Source: an uncultured Atopobiaceae bacterium
GTDB taxonomy: Bacteria > Actinomycetota > Coriobacteriia > Coriobacteriales > Atopobiaceae
Direction of reading: 5' to 3'
Length of the DNA: 64,000 nucleotides
Assembly (NCBI GenBank): GCA_934792625.1
Contig: CAKVON010000007.1
Location: 1-64,000 of the forward strand
Shown: piece after piece, positions 44,665 to 54,618 of the stretch
Layout of the letters: each line of letters starts with the position of its first letter
Position numbering within the stretch: position 1 is the stretch's first letter
Position numbers and translations under genes: made by a program
Notes under the pieces: generated by a model
Databases searched by the model: none
What the model was told of the DNA's origin: nothing
Seen by the model: only the letters and a program-made list of their open reading frames with translations

Positions 44665-44898
44665 CGGTTTACTGTGTGCGTCTGGTTTCGAGTGCTGGGA
44701 TGACGAAAATCGTCGGGCCGTCTACCTGCGGTTTTCTAACTGCCTGGTTTCGTTGCCGCCGCGCGATGGGCGTGTGCGCCCATTTGGAACGGTTTACTGT
44801 TTTTCAGACCCCGAAAAACAGCTGTCACAGACAGTAAATCGCTCTCGTTTCCAGCAAAACAGTAAATCGACTTCGATTCCAGTCGGGACGTAAACCGC
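44665..44898. repeat. Cluster of inverted copies of CGGTTTACTGT
   Basis: CGGTTTACTGT at 44665-44675 and 44790-44800. The complement form ACAGTAAATCG is at 44831-44841 and 44859-44869, and ACGTAAACCGC at 44888-44898. Between the facing copies CTGTTTTTC (44797-44805) pairs with GAAAAACAG (44813-44821). The two complement copies extend to a loose 26-28-base unit with CGAnnnCGATTTACTGT. Confidence 0.7.
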
Positions 44899-45159
44899 CT
44901 CACGAATGCCGTGCGAGCAATCCGCTCCCTTTTTGCAGAAAACAGGCGATATTAGGTTTTCGGAAGATCGCACCGTCAGGTAGCGTGCGAGCCTGCGATT
45001 CCGACAAGCCATCTACCTGCTGTTTTACGGAGGCTCCCCTATCGTGCGCACTGGCTCTCTGGCCTGGTGCACAACCCCGAGTTTTAGGCATTTTGCACCC
45101 CAAAATCGGGCCCTCAAAAACCTATAACCCCGCCTTTTCTGCAGCGGACCCCCGTTTTG

Positions 45160-45193
45160 CCCGCAACGCCCCGCCGCCCGCAACGCCCCGCCG
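45160..45193. repeat. 17-bp tandem repeat x2
   Basis: CCCGCAACGCCCCGCCG at 45160-45176 and again at 45177-45193. A replication-slippage type tandem in C-rich DNA. Confidence 0.8.
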
Positions 45194-45301
45194 CCCGCCC
45201 GCACGGCAGCCGCCCCGCGACTCCGCTCCGCCTCGCAACCCGCACACCCCGCCCCGCACCCCATCCGTAACCCACTGGTCGCAAACGGGTGCTAGGGTTG
45301 C

Positions 45302-45311
45302 TGCCGAGAAG
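45302..45311 (+). repeat. TGCCGAGAAG dispersed motif, copy 13 (intergenic)
   Basis: CTGCCGAGAAGTACCG, 48 bases before the BASS transporter start. Confidence 0.85.
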
Positions 45312-45358
45312 TACCGTCCACCCGCAGTCCGCACCCATCCCCGAAGGGAGGTCGCCAC

Positions 45359-46429
45359 ATGAGCGCACGCGACACCTACCAGCGAATGGGATCCGCCATC
45401 GCGTCCCACATGGCGCCGCTGTCGCTGGCGTGCGTCGCGCTCGGCGTGCTCGCGCCCGGCCCGCTCTCCCGCGTCGAGGCCGTGGTGCCGCTGCTGTTTG
45501 CCGTCATCACGTTCCAAGGCGCCCTGGGCAACACGTTCGGCCAGGTGGCCGACGCCTTCCGCCATCCGGTCCCGATGCTTTCCATCCTCGCGGTCTCGTC
45601 CGTCCTCATGCCTGCGCTCGCCTGCGCGCTGGGCGCCTGGCTGTTCGGCTCGTCGCCGCAGATCGTGTGCGGCATCGTGTTGGAATACTCGGTGCCCGTG
45701 GCCGTCATCAGCATCATGTGGGTCGGCCTGGCAGGTGGAAACGGCGCCCTCGGGCTGGCCACGGTCCTCGTGTCGACGCTGCTGTCGCCCGTGACGATCC
45801 CCGTGGGGATGAAGCTGCTGCTTGGCCAGACCGTCCAGGTCGACGTCGCGGGCATGATGGTCGACATGGTCGAGAAGATCGCCCTTCCGGCGCTTCTCGG
45901 CACCATCGTCAACGACCGCACGCACGGTTGGGGCAAGACGCGCCTGTCGCCCGCCATGGCCCCCGCCTGCCGCCTGATGATGCTCATGGTCATCGCCGGC
46001 AACGCGACCACGATCTCGGACTACATGCGCCACCTGACCCCGCTCATGCTGTGCGTCATCGCCTTCATCGGCGCCTTCGCGTCCACTGGCTACCTCTGGG
46101 GCATCCTCGCCGCGCGCCTGCTGCGCCGCGGCCGGGCCGACACGGCGACCATGTGCTACTGCTGCGGCATGCGAAACATCAGCTCCGGCGCCGTCATCGC
46201 GGCGCAGTACTTCCCGGGCGAGGCCATGTTCCCCGTCATGATGGGCACCCTCTTCCAGCAGGTCCTGGCCGCCTCGTTCGGTGCCCTGCTCGACCGCCTC
46301 CCTGCCGAGAAGGACCGCGAGCCAGCGACCCCCGCCTCCGCCGACCCCGCCGCGACCCCCGCTGACCCCGCACGCAACCCCGCCGCGACCCCCGCCGACC
46401 CCGCCCCTGCCAAGGGGGATGTCCGCTAG
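45359..46429 (+). CDS. Bile acid:sodium symporter (BASS)-family membrane transporter
   Basis: 356 aa with about nine or ten helices in the BASS arrangement. The family imports organic anions with sodium (bile acids, pantoate, pyruvate); the substrate is not evident. VPLLFAVITFQGALG, IVLEYSVPVAVISIMWVGLAGG and CCGMRNISSGAVIAAQYFPGEA are the recognisable core segments. The C-terminal tail (about residues 316-356) is a Pro/Ala-rich low-complexity run (PAEKDREPATP, then ATPADPA repeats). ATG 45359 follows GGGAGG. Confidence 0.85.
   Translation: MSARDTYQRMGSAIASHMAPLSLACVALGVLAPGPLSRVEAVVPLLFAVITFQGALGNTFGQVADAFRHPVPMLSILAVSSVLMPALACALGAWLFGSSPQIVCGIVLEYSVPVAVISIMWVGLAGGNGALGLATVLVSTLLSPVTIPVGMKLLLGQTVQVDVAGMMVDMVEKIALPALLGTIVNDRTHGWGKTRLSPAMAPACRLMMLMVIAGNATTISDYMRHLTPLMLCVIAFIGAFASTGYLWGILAARLLRRGRADTATMCYCCGMRNISSGAVIAAQYFPGEAMFPVMMGTLFQQVLAASFGALLDRLPAEKDREPATPASADPAATPADPARNPAATPADPAPAKGDVR
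46303..46312 (+). repeat. TGCCGAGAAG dispersed motif, copy 14
   Basis: CCTGCCGAGAAGGACCG at the start of the low-complexity C-terminal tail of the BASS transporter. Confidence 0.85.
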
Positions 46430-46484
46430 GTTAAAGTCCCGCTTCCGCCCGCGTCGCCTGCAGCACGCATGCCGCCGGGTGCCG

Positions 46485-46490
46485 TAGAAT
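46485..46490 (+). promoter_or_regulatory. Candidate -10 of gatCAB
   Basis: TAGAAT 70 bases before the gatC start. No clear -35. Confidence 0.4.
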
Positions 46491-46559
46491 CATGCGAGCA
46501 AACAGACGCGCCCGCGGCCACGTCGCGGCCCGGCGCACGAGATTCGCATAGGGGGTCAC

Positions 46560-46876
46560 ATGGCTCTTACCACCGAAGACGTCGCGGGCATCGCGGACTA
46601 CGCGCGCATCGCCCTCACGCCCGACGAGCTTCAGGAGATGACCACGTACATGAACGAGGCCGTCGCCCTTCTCGAACCCATCCGCGAGTACGACCTGGAC
46701 GGGGTCGAGCCCACGTTCCATCCTATCGGAGACCTCTCCAACGTCATGGGCGCCGACGTGGCCGACACGACCGACCGCGCGCTCGACATCGACACCGCGC
46801 TGTCCAACGCCGGCTCGGCGCGCGACCGCTACTTCCGTGTCCCGTCCATCCTCGGCGACGACGGGGGTGACCGCTA

Positions 46877-46877
<1 letters not shown>
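46560..46877 (+). CDS. gatC: Aspartyl/glutamyl-tRNA amidotransferase subunit C
   Basis: 105 aa, slightly longer than usual. Small subunit that clamps GatA and GatB. VAGIADYARIALTPDELQEM and LEPIREYDLDGVEPTFHP are the conserved pieces. The last base of its stop codon is the A of the gatA ATG (TAATG). Start ATG 46560 has AGGGGG upstream. Confidence 0.93.
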
Positions 46878-48369
<1,492 letters not shown>

Positions 48370-48373
<4 letters not shown>

Positions 48374-49926
48374 AGAAGCTCGCCGAGGTCCTGAGGGACT
48401 GGGAGGCCGTCATCGGCCTCGAGGTCCACACCGAGCTCACCGCGCTCGAGACCAAGATGTTCTGCAACTGCCGCCTGTCCCACGACGACGAGCCCAACAC
48501 CAACGTGTGCCCCGTCTGCCTGGGCATGCCCGGCGCGCTGCCCGTCCCCAACGAGAAGGCCATCCAGTCGATCGTGATGGCGGGCCTGGCCACCAACTGC
48601 CAGATCCAGCGCCACTCGATGTTCTACCGCAAGCACTACTTCTATCCCGACATGGCCAAGAACTTCCAGACCACCCAGGGCCCGGTCGCCTTCTGCATGT
48701 ACGGCCACCTTGACCTCGAGGTCACTGGCGAGGGTGCCAAGGAGCGTCCCGACCGTGTCGAGACGGGCAACGTGGCCCCGCACGGCATGGAGCCCGCCGC
48801 ACCCGTGCTTGTCGAGAAGAACGCCGACGGCTCCTACACCACCCCGATCCGCATCTTCCGCATCCACATGGAGGAGGACGCCGCCAAGATGGTGCACGTC
48901 GGCGGCGAGGAGGGTCGCATCGGGGGCGCTGCCGAGTCGCTCGTCGACTACAACCGCTGCGGCACCCCGCTGATCGAGCTTGTGACCGAGCCCGACCTGC
49001 GCACGCCGGAGGAGGCGCGCCTCTTCATGGAGAAGCTGCGCCAGACCTTCATCACGCTGGGCATCTCCGACTGCTCGCTCGAGAACGGCTCGATGCGCTG
49101 CGACGGCAACGTCAGCCTGCGCCGCCGCGGCACGACCGAGCTCGGCACCAAGACCGAGATGAAGAACATCAACTCGTTCAAGAGCCTGCATGACGCCCTC
49201 GAGTACGAGATCTGCCGTCAGGCGGAGGTCCTCGAGGAGGGCGGCATCATCTACCAGGAGACCCGTCACTGGGAGCCCTCCCGCCGCCGCACGATCGTCA
49301 TGCGCGTCAAGGAGACCGCCGACGACTACCGCCTGTTCCCGGACCCGGACCTGGCGCCGTTCGACCTGACCGACGACTTCATCGAGGCCGCGCGCGAGCG
49401 CATCCCCGAGCTGCCCGACGCCAAGCGCGACCGCTACGTGGCCGACTTCGGCCTCAAGCGCACCGACGCGGCCCAGCTCGCGGGCGACCCGTCCGTCTCG
49501 GCATTCTTCGAGCAGGCGGCTGCCGCGGCCGACGCCAAGGCGGTGGCCACTGTGGCAAACGTCATGGTCAACCTGGCACCGGCCTACGACGCCATCACGC
49601 CGGCGCAGGTCGCCTCGGTCTCCGGCCTGCTGGCGACCGACGCCATCACCTTCGCCCAGGCGCGTGAGGTGCTCGACGCCGTCAACGGGACCGAGCTCGA
49701 CCCCGAGAAGGTCGTCGACGAGCGCGGCATGCGCCAGACGACCGACACCGCGGCGCTCGAGCCGATCGTCGACGAGGTGCTCGGCCGCTGCGTCGACCAG
49801 GTCCAGCAGTACCATGACGGCAACAAGAAGGTCATCGGCTTTTTGGTCGGCCAGTGCATGAAGGCCGCCAAGGGCTCCGGTAACCCAAAGCTGTTCAACC
49901 AGCTTCTTGCCAAGAAGCTGGGCTAG
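48370..49926 (+). CDS. gatB: Aspartyl/glutamyl-tRNA amidotransferase subunit B
   Basis: 518 aa. tRNA-binding kinase and transamidase subunit. VIGLEVHTEL, zinc cysteines in CNCRLS and NVCPVCLGMPGALPVPNE, YFYPDMAKNFQTTQ, and the C-terminal YqeY-like tail (QVQQYHDGNKKVIGFLVGQCMKA). Its presence implies the organism makes Gln-tRNA or Asn-tRNA indirectly. Confidence 0.97.
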
Positions 49927-49940
49927 CGAGCGACCGTGCC

Positions 49941-50960
49941 ATGAGGCCGCAGGTCAGGGCATACGTCTACGACAACGGGGACAGGGTCTTCGGACCCGGT
50001 CCCCGTGACCTTTTGCGCGGCGTCGACCGCACCGGCAGCCTCTCGGCCGCCGCGGCCGGGATGGGCATGGCCTACACCAAGGCCACGCGCCTGGTGCGTG
50101 ACGCCGAGCGCGCGTTTGGAATGCGCCTGCTGGAGCGCAAGGTCGGCGGCTCCCATGGCGGGGGCTCGCGCCTTACCGACGCCGCGCGCGAGCTGTTGGA
50201 CGCCTACGGCCGCTACGAGGTCGACGTGCATGCTGCCGCCCAGGCGAGCTTCGACGCCAACCTCGCCGTGCTGACGTCCGACGCGTCGCCGACCACGGCG
50301 GCTTCGCGCGCCGTGTCCACCCGGCATGCCACGCCGCTTGCCATGCCCTGCGAGCCCGGGAGCGTGGGTTGCGTCGTCATGGCCGCCGGCGCGTCGTCGC
50401 GCTTTGGCTCCGACAAGCTCACGGCGCAGCTTGCGGGTGCTCCCGTGCTCCAAAGGACCCTTGCCGCGGTGACCTCGGCCATGCTCGCGACCGATGTCGC
50501 CTGTGTCACCCGCGCAGGTCAGAAGGGCGCTCGCGTTGCCGCCATCTGCTCCTCTGTGGGCGTGGCATGCGCGACGCATGGCTCCGCGCTCCTGTCGGAC
50601 ACGATCCGCCGCGGCCTGGTCGAGCTCGGCCCGCGCGACGCGGTCCTGTTCGTGCAGGGCGACCAGCCGCTTCTTGCTCCCAAGAGCCTGCGCGAGATGC
50701 TGCGCGTCGCGAGTGACAACCCCGGCCGCGTGGTGCGCCTGTCCTGGCAGGGTGTGCCTGCGGGGCCGACCATCTTCCCGCGCGAGGCGCTTGGCGCCCT
50801 CGCGCGGCTGGAGGGCGACGAGGGTGGCTCGGCACTTCTCGGCAGTGGGGGGAGGCTGGGCCGGGAGGCGATTCTCGTGGAGGCAACCTGTGCCGACGAG
50901 GCCGTCGACGTCGACACCCCCGACGCGCTCGCGCATGCGGAGTCGCTTCTTCGCGGGTAG
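49941..50960 (+). CDS. Fusion of a ModE-type winged-helix domain with a MocA-like cytidylyltransferase
   Basis: 339 aa. Residues 1 to about 110 are the LysR-like winged helix of ModE (RTGSLSAAAAGMGMAYTKATRL, RLLERKVGGSHGGGSRLTDAARELL). Residues about 128-339 are a MobA/MocA-type nucleotidyltransferase (VMAAGASSRFGSDKLTAQL, LFVQGDQPLLAP, GVPAGPTIFPREAL, VDVDTPDALAHAE). MocA adds CMP to molybdopterin for hydroxylases of the xanthine dehydrogenase type. The ModE molybdate-binding domains are absent, so the protein may couple cofactor state to transcription. It starts 14 bases after gatB but opens the molybdenum/selenium block. Confidence 0.85.
   Translation: MRPQVRAYVYDNGDRVFGPGPRDLLRGVDRTGSLSAAAAGMGMAYTKATRLVRDAERAFGMRLLERKVGGSHGGGSRLTDAARELLDAYGRYEVDVHAAAQASFDANLAVLTSDASPTTAASRAVSTRHATPLAMPCEPGSVGCVVMAAGASSRFGSDKLTAQLAGAPVLQRTLAAVTSAMLATDVACVTRAGQKGARVAAICSSVGVACATHGSALLSDTIRRGLVELGPRDAVLFVQGDQPLLAPKSLREMLRVASDNPGRVVRLSWQGVPAGPTIFPREALGALARLEGDEGGSALLGSGGRLGREAILVEATCADEAVDVDTPDALAHAESLLRG
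50835..50844 (-). repeat. TGCCGAGAAG dispersed motif, copy 15
   Basis: GGCACTTCTCGGCAGTG in the fusion gene, read as Ala-Leu-Leu-Gly-Ser about 40 codons from the end. Confidence 0.85.
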
Positions 50961-51054
50961 CCCTCGTCGGGCCGTTTGGCGCGCCATCGGATGCGCGGGA
51001 CGGGCGCCGTGGGTGTCCGTGCGGTTGCGGGGTCGTAACGCCGGCGGGGTCTCG

Positions 51055-51084
51055 TTTGGCCGGCGCGTCGCGGCGGGGTAGCAT
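51055..51084 (+). promoter_or_regulatory. Promoter of ridA
   Basis: -35 TTTGGC (51055-51060), 18-base spacer, -10 TAGCAT (51079-51084). Confidence 0.5.
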
Positions 51085-51120
51085 CGCGTTAGGAATCAAC
51101 GCCAACCGTGAGGAGTCCCC

Positions 51121-51501
51121 ATGGCCAACACCGCGATCGTCTCCGACAAGACCCCTGCCGCCCTCGGCCCCTACTCGTCGGGCATCAAGTCAGGAAACGT
51201 CATCCACCTGTCCGGCATGCTGGGCATCGACCCCGCCACGGGCGAGTACGCCGGCAGCGACGTCGTCAGCCAGACCCACCAGGCCCTGACCAACATCCGA
51301 AACGTCCTCGCCGAGGTCGACGCCACCATGGCCAACGTCGCCGACGTGACCGTCCTTCTCGCCGACATCGCCGACTTCGCCGCAATGAACGAGGTCTACG
51401 CCACCTACTTCGCCGAGCCGTTCCCCGCCCGCTGCTGCTACGCCGTCGCGGCCCTTCCCGCCGGTGCGCGCGTCGAGATCAAGTCGGTCGCCTACCTGTA
51501 G
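51121..51501 (+). CDS. ridA: RidA-family 2-iminobutanoate/2-iminopropanoate deaminase
   Basis: 126 aa. Hydrolyses reactive enamine/imine intermediates from PLP enzymes, preventing their damage. GPYSSGIKSGNVIHLSGMLGIDP, the trimer-interface QTHQALTNI, and the active-site Arg and neighbours in FPARCCYAVAALPAGARVEI. ATG 51121 follows GAGGAG. Monocistronic, with promoter and terminator. Confidence 0.94.
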   Translation: MANTAIVSDKTPAALGPYSSGIKSGNVIHLSGMLGIDPATGEYAGSDVVSQTHQALTNIRNVLAEVDATMANVADVTVLLADIADFAAMNEVYATYFAEPFPARCCYAVAALPAGARVEIKSVAYL

Positions 51502-51597
51502 GTCCGCGTAGGTTCAGCGACACACGCTGCCAGGACGCAGGGCATCGTCTTCGCTGTGTGGCGATTCTGGCTGGAACGTTATAAACCCGCAGCCAAG

Positions 51598-51629
51598 AAA
51601 GGGTGTCCCGTGGTTTTGGGACACCCTTT
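51598..51629. terminator. Terminator of ridA (bidirectional)
   Basis: Perfect 12-bp stem 51598-51609 / 51618-51629 with an 8-base loop; it also faces the converging small membrane gene. The remaining 51630-51803 shows nothing else recognisable. Confidence 0.85.
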
Positions 51630-51803
51630 TGTTGTGTGGGCGTGGTTGCGGCTGTGGCCTGCGCATCGGTTCTCTTGCCACAACGGCGTCTTGCGGCGGT
51701 CTCCCATTCGTTGCCGCCCATGCTTCAAATCGTCACGGTTTGCGGCCAACGGCGCCACCCATGGTGTTTACGGGTGCGGATTTGTCAGACGGGTTCCTTT
51801 GGG

Positions 51804-52199
51804 TCAACTCTCGCCTGGCGTATTTGGCTGCGGCCTGTAGGGGGCGAGATAGGCGAGGCCGCCGAGGAAGTACATCAGGGCGTCGATGGGGTCGGCGGTG
51901 CCGTAGTGAAAGACAAACGGCGTCACGATCTCCCAGCAGACCGAACCAAGCGCCGAGTAGAAAAGGGACGACCTCAGGTCCACGACGATGTCCTTGCCCG
52001 AGACCGTCTGTCCCAAAACGTTGACGTAGGCGGGGAAGATAACGCCGCCGCAGAGGTCGCCAAGGTGGTAGTTGGCAAACTCGTACGGCAGCACGGAATC
52101 CAGCGGAAAGACGAGCCTGTTGGTGAGATAGATGAGTGCGGCGAGCAGGGGAAGCAGGTTGCTTCGCGAGAACAGCGCCGCGACGAGCCTCTTAGCCAC
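51804..52199 (-). CDS. Small VanZ-like membrane protein
   Basis: About 131 aa with four predicted helices: LVAALFSRSNLLPLLAALIYL, a middle pair, and WEIVTPFVF...DPIDALMYFLGGLAYLAPY, which resembles the VanZ signature of a membrane Glu and an Asp-containing last helix. VanZ-like proteins are of largely unknown role (teicoplanin resistance in the type member). The start is taken as GTG 52199, which overlaps the stop of a 30-aa peptide gene by 8 bases (GTGGCTAA); a TTG eight codons earlier is the alternative. Confidence 0.65.
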   Translation of the reverse strand: MAKRLVAALFSRSNLLPLLAALIYLTNRLVFPLDSVLPYEFANYHLGDLCGGVIFPAYVNVLGQTVSGKDIVVDLRSSLFYSALGSVCWEIVTPFVFHYGTADPIDALMYFLGGLAYLAPYRPQPNTPGES

Positions 52200-52284
52200 A
52201 GGTCGCAAAGAGGGCGAGCCCAAGGCAGATTCCGGGGGCGATGATAATGATCTGGGAGCAGCCGCTGCGCCGTTGGGTGGCCAT
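52192..52284 (-). CDS. 30-aa hydrophobic peptide, coupled to the VanZ-like gene
   Basis: MATQRRSGCSQIIIIAPG then ICLGLALFATCG: a charged start and one membrane-length hydrophobic run. ATG 52284 is preceded by GAAAGGAAA at ideal spacing, a much better ribosome site than any for the following gene. It has its own promoter at 52324-52352. Either a leader peptide whose translation opens the downstream start, or a small membrane protein in its own right. Confidence 0.6.
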   Translation of the reverse strand: MATQRRSGCSQIIIIAPGICLGLALFATCG

Positions 52285-52323
52285 GGGTTTCCTTTCGACT
52301 GGCTTGGTCATTCGCATCCCCAC

Positions 52324-52352
52324 TTTATAGATTGAAACGCGCACATCGTCCA
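52324..52352 (-). promoter_or_regulatory. Promoter of the small peptide/VanZ-like pair
   Basis: Reading leftwards, -35 TGGACG (complement of 52347-52352), 17-base spacer, -10 TATAAA (complement of 52324-52329). Confidence 0.65.
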
Positions 52353-52449
52353 CCCAGGGCCTTCGCGTTTAGATGAAATGCCAGGTGGTGCGTGCCAACT
52401 TCAACGGCACCGACCTTCGGCCGATATGGGGGCGTGCTCGCCCTCACGG

Positions 52450-52455
52450 TATAAA
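52450..52455 (+). promoter_or_regulatory. Candidate -10 of the secreted protein gene
   Basis: TATAAA, 57 bases before ATG 52512. -35 not convincing. Confidence 0.45.
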
Positions 52456-52511
52456 CTGGTCCCAAGCTAATCGCAAGCCAGGTGAAAGCCCACAAGGCGA
52501 GGGGAGTCGAC

Positions 52512-52958
52512 ATGACGCAGCGTACCAAGCGGGTTGTTCTTGCCGTCGTCGGCATGCTTGCGGTTCTGGGGCTCGTCGCGGCGGCCTTTGCGTTTGGCGA
52601 GTCGGCTCGCCTGAGGCAGGCCTCCACCAGTGGCTTCGTGCTTAACGGATACTACAGGGACAGCAAGTCGAGCCAGGTCCAGCTCTCGTTTCTCGAGGAC
52701 GACGGGTGTCGTTGGCAGCTGGTGGACAAGGGCGGCAAGACGACCGACGGGACGTTCAAGGCGACGGGGGACCCAAACGTCTTTCTGCTGTCTGACGACT
52801 CGGGCAGGGAGTTCGGCACCGTCCACCTGGCATATGTCTCACGCACGGGCGACCGCGGGACCCTCTTCCTCAACGTCGGCGATGACACGGTCCAATACGA
52901 CAAGCGCTCCCGTGTCCCGGTCTTCTTTGCGGATGGCCAGGACGGTCAGGACAGCTAG
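52512..52958 (+). CDS. Membrane-anchored or secreted protein of unknown function
   Basis: 148 aa. TQRTKRVVLAVVGMLAVLGL then VAAAFAFGE form a signal anchor, followed by a small beta-rich domain (FVLNGYYRDSKSSQVQLSFLEDDG, FKATGDPNVFLLSDDSG, TVQYDKRSRVPVFF) reminiscent of lipocalin-like extracytoplasmic domains. No family recognised. ATG 52512 follows GGGGAG. Converges on yqeC. Confidence 0.7.
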   Translation: MTQRTKRVVLAVVGMLAVLGLVAAAFAFGESARLRQASTSGFVLNGYYRDSKSSQVQLSFLEDDGCRWQLVDKGGKTTDGTFKATGDPNVFLLSDDSGREFGTVHLAYVSRTGDRGTLFLNVGDDTVQYDKRSRVPVFFADGQDGQDS

Positions 52959-53000
52959 AACGCGGCGGCTCGCCTCCGCGCCCGCAGCCGTTCGACCCGC

Positions 53001-53795
53001 CTAGCCAACTTGCAGCAGGCTTCCCTCGCGGGCGCCGCCCGCCAGCACGCGCGGGTACTCACTGCCGAGAAGTGCCGCGAGCTCGCGGGCCACGTCCCGC
53101 GCCGCCGCCATGCCGCCCGCATCGTCCGCCTGGTTGAGGACGATCGCGTCCGCGCGGATGCGCCCGCAGGCAAGCTCGGCGGCGATCGCGCGCGCGACGT
53201 GACGCGGCAGGACGACGTCATCGGGCGCGATGCCCGCCAGCTCACAGAACAGCTCGGGTCTGTGAACCGCGTCCCACACGCGTTGCCCGACCCCACGCAT
53301 CCCCGCCACCAGGACCACGCGCAACACAACCCCATGCAACTCGCAGGGGTCGGGAAGCACCGGCTCGCAGGCGGTGTGCGCCTTGAGGGGCAGCATCCTC
53401 GAGCCGTCGGCCTCGACCAGCACGTGGCCTGCGACCTCGGCAAGCGCGCCCACGCCCACCTGCGCGGGACCAAGGCGCACGACGCCGTCGCGCAAGCGCC
53501 CGTCGTGCGCGCCCGCGCTGGAGGCAACCTGTACGGGAACCCGTCCCGCGGCGGACGCGAGCGCGTCGCGAACCTCTCCAACCGAACGTCCCTCGCATGC
53601 GAGCATGCCGTCCAGCGGCTGGATGTGCGTCGTGGTGCAGACCACGACGCCGCTGGCCACGTCTTCGGCAACGCCTCCGGCGTGCCGGCCCGAGCACAGC
53701 TCGCGGGCAAGTCTCGCGATCAGCGTCGTCTTCCCGCCGCTGCCGATGACGCAGGTTACGCCGGGAACGATGCCCAGAGACGATGCGACTCCCAT
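53001..53795 (-). CDS. yqeC: YqeC-family selenium-dependent hydroxylase accessory protein
   Basis: 264 aa. P-loop protein genetically linked with selenium-dependent molybdenum hydroxylases; the biochemical role is not established. Walker A-like VIGSGGKTTLIARLA near residue 16, VVCTTTHIQP, LVEADGSRMLPLKAH (Asp and Lys-Ala-His signature), then RADAIVLNQADDAGGM. ATG 53795 follows GGAGG and AGGTGGG. It is on the opposite strand to the rest of the cluster, with a divergent promoter region before yedF (53796-53967). Confidence 0.88.
   Translation of the reverse strand: MGVASSLGIVPGVTCVIGSGGKTTLIARLARELCSGRHAGGVAEDVASGVVVCTTTHIQPLDGMLACEGRSVGEVRDALASAAGRVPVQVASSAGAHDGRLRDGVVRLGPAQVGVGALAEVAGHVLVEADGSRMLPLKAHTACEPVLPDPCELHGVVLRVVLVAGMRGVGQRVWDAVHRPELFCELAGIAPDDVVLPRHVARAIAAELACGRIRADAIVLNQADDAGGMAAARDVARELAALLGSEYPRVLAGGAREGSLLQVG
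53063..53072 (+). repeat. TGCCGAGAAG dispersed motif, copy 16
   Basis: CACTGCCGAGAAGTGCC in yqeC, whose complement reads Leu-Leu-Gly-Ser-Glu about 22 codons from the end. Confidence 0.85.
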
Positions 53796-53967
53796 GTGAC
53801 CCACCTGCCACCTCCCAGCGAGCGTCCAACAAGTCCCGTTAGCCGCGCAATCGCAGCCAAATCGGGGCCTGCATGCGTTATGTTTTTCAAAGGATAACGC
53901 TCCTCGCGCGTGGGACACGCGGCCGCCAGCCGACAGTCCCGGCGCCCAAGCAGATTGGTGTGATCGC

Positions 53968-54618
53968 ATGCAGATTGATGCCCGAAACCTCGCCTGCCCC
54001 CGCCCCGTGGTCCTGGCGCTGGAGGCCCTGCCCAAGCTCGCCGCCGGCGAGTCGCTCGAGGTCCTCGTCAACGACGAGGTGGCCCCCGCCAACCTCACGC
54101 GCCTCGCTGCCGAGAAGGACTGCGAGGTAGCGACCACCGACCACGGTGACCACACCTCGGTCCTGCTGACCCCCAAGGCCTCCGCGGCAGCGACTGGCGG
54201 CACCACCGACACCGCCGCAGGCCCGGTTGCCGCCGCCGCTGCAGCCGGCGTCTGCCCCGTGCCCGAGGCCCCCGTGCCCACCCAGGGCTCCGTCGTGCTC
54301 GTGGGTGCCGACTCCTTGGGCCGCGGCTCCGAGGAGCTTGGCCACAAGCTTCTGGGCGGCCTCATCTACGCGTTCGCGCACCAGGACCCGCTGCCCAAGA
54401 CGATGGTCTTCTTCAACGGCGGCGCGCGCCTCACCTGCGAGGGCAGCGAGTCGCTCGAGGACGTCCGCGACCTCGAGTCCAAGGGCTGCGAGATCCTGAC
54501 CTGCGGCACCTGCCTGGACTTCTACGGCATTCGCGACCAGCTTGGCGTGGGTGGCGTCACCAACCTGTACCGCATCGCCGAGATCATGGCGACCGAGCCC
54601 AACGTGGTCTCGCTGTGA
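53968..54618 (+). CDS. yedF: YedF-like selenium metabolism protein (TusA plus DsrE-like domains)
   Basis: 216 aa. N-terminal TusA/SirA fold with the sulfur-carrier Cys in NLACPRPVVLALEAL (C10), an Ala/Thr-rich linker (about 72-100), and a C-terminal DsrE-like domain with CGTCLDFYGIRDQL. The two-domain form is typical of the YedF found with selD. It presumably carries selenium or sulfur as a per-sulfide/selenide to the next enzyme. The start of the following gene overlaps its stop (GTGA). Confidence 0.9.
   Translation: MQIDARNLACPRPVVLALEALPKLAAGESLEVLVNDEVAPANLTRLAAEKDCEVATTDHGDHTSVLLTPKASAAATGGTTDTAAGPVAAAAAAGVCPVPEAPVPTQGSVVLVGADSLGRGSEELGHKLLGGLIYAFAHQDPLPKTMVFFNGGARLTCEGSESLEDVRDLESKGCEILTCGTCLDFYGIRDQLGVGGVTNLYRIAEIMATEPNVVSL
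54108..54117 (+). repeat. TGCCGAGAAG dispersed motif, copy 17
   Basis: CGCTGCCGAGAAGGACTG in yedF, within the TusA-like domain (AAEKDC). Confidence 0.8.

Larger units (their letters stand above)
44372..45358. other. 987-base gene-free region with repeats and lower G+C
   Basis: No frame here has a ribosome site plus plausible composition. 44372-44640 holds the upstream side of the hydrolase gene, including a TACCGAGAAG variant (complement of 44397-44406). 44640-45030 is less G+C-rich and full of short inverted repeats. 45060-45115 can fold (CCCGA.TTTT against AAAATCGGG). 45150-45250 is C-rich with a 17-bp tandem repeat. The last 60 bases are the leader of the BASS gene. A structured RNA is possible but none of the standard families is recognised. 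Confidence 0.6.

Noticed and set aside
44640..44900. CRISPR array
   Set aside because: The repeats occur in both orientations with irregular spacing and the units vary; no cas gene is present.
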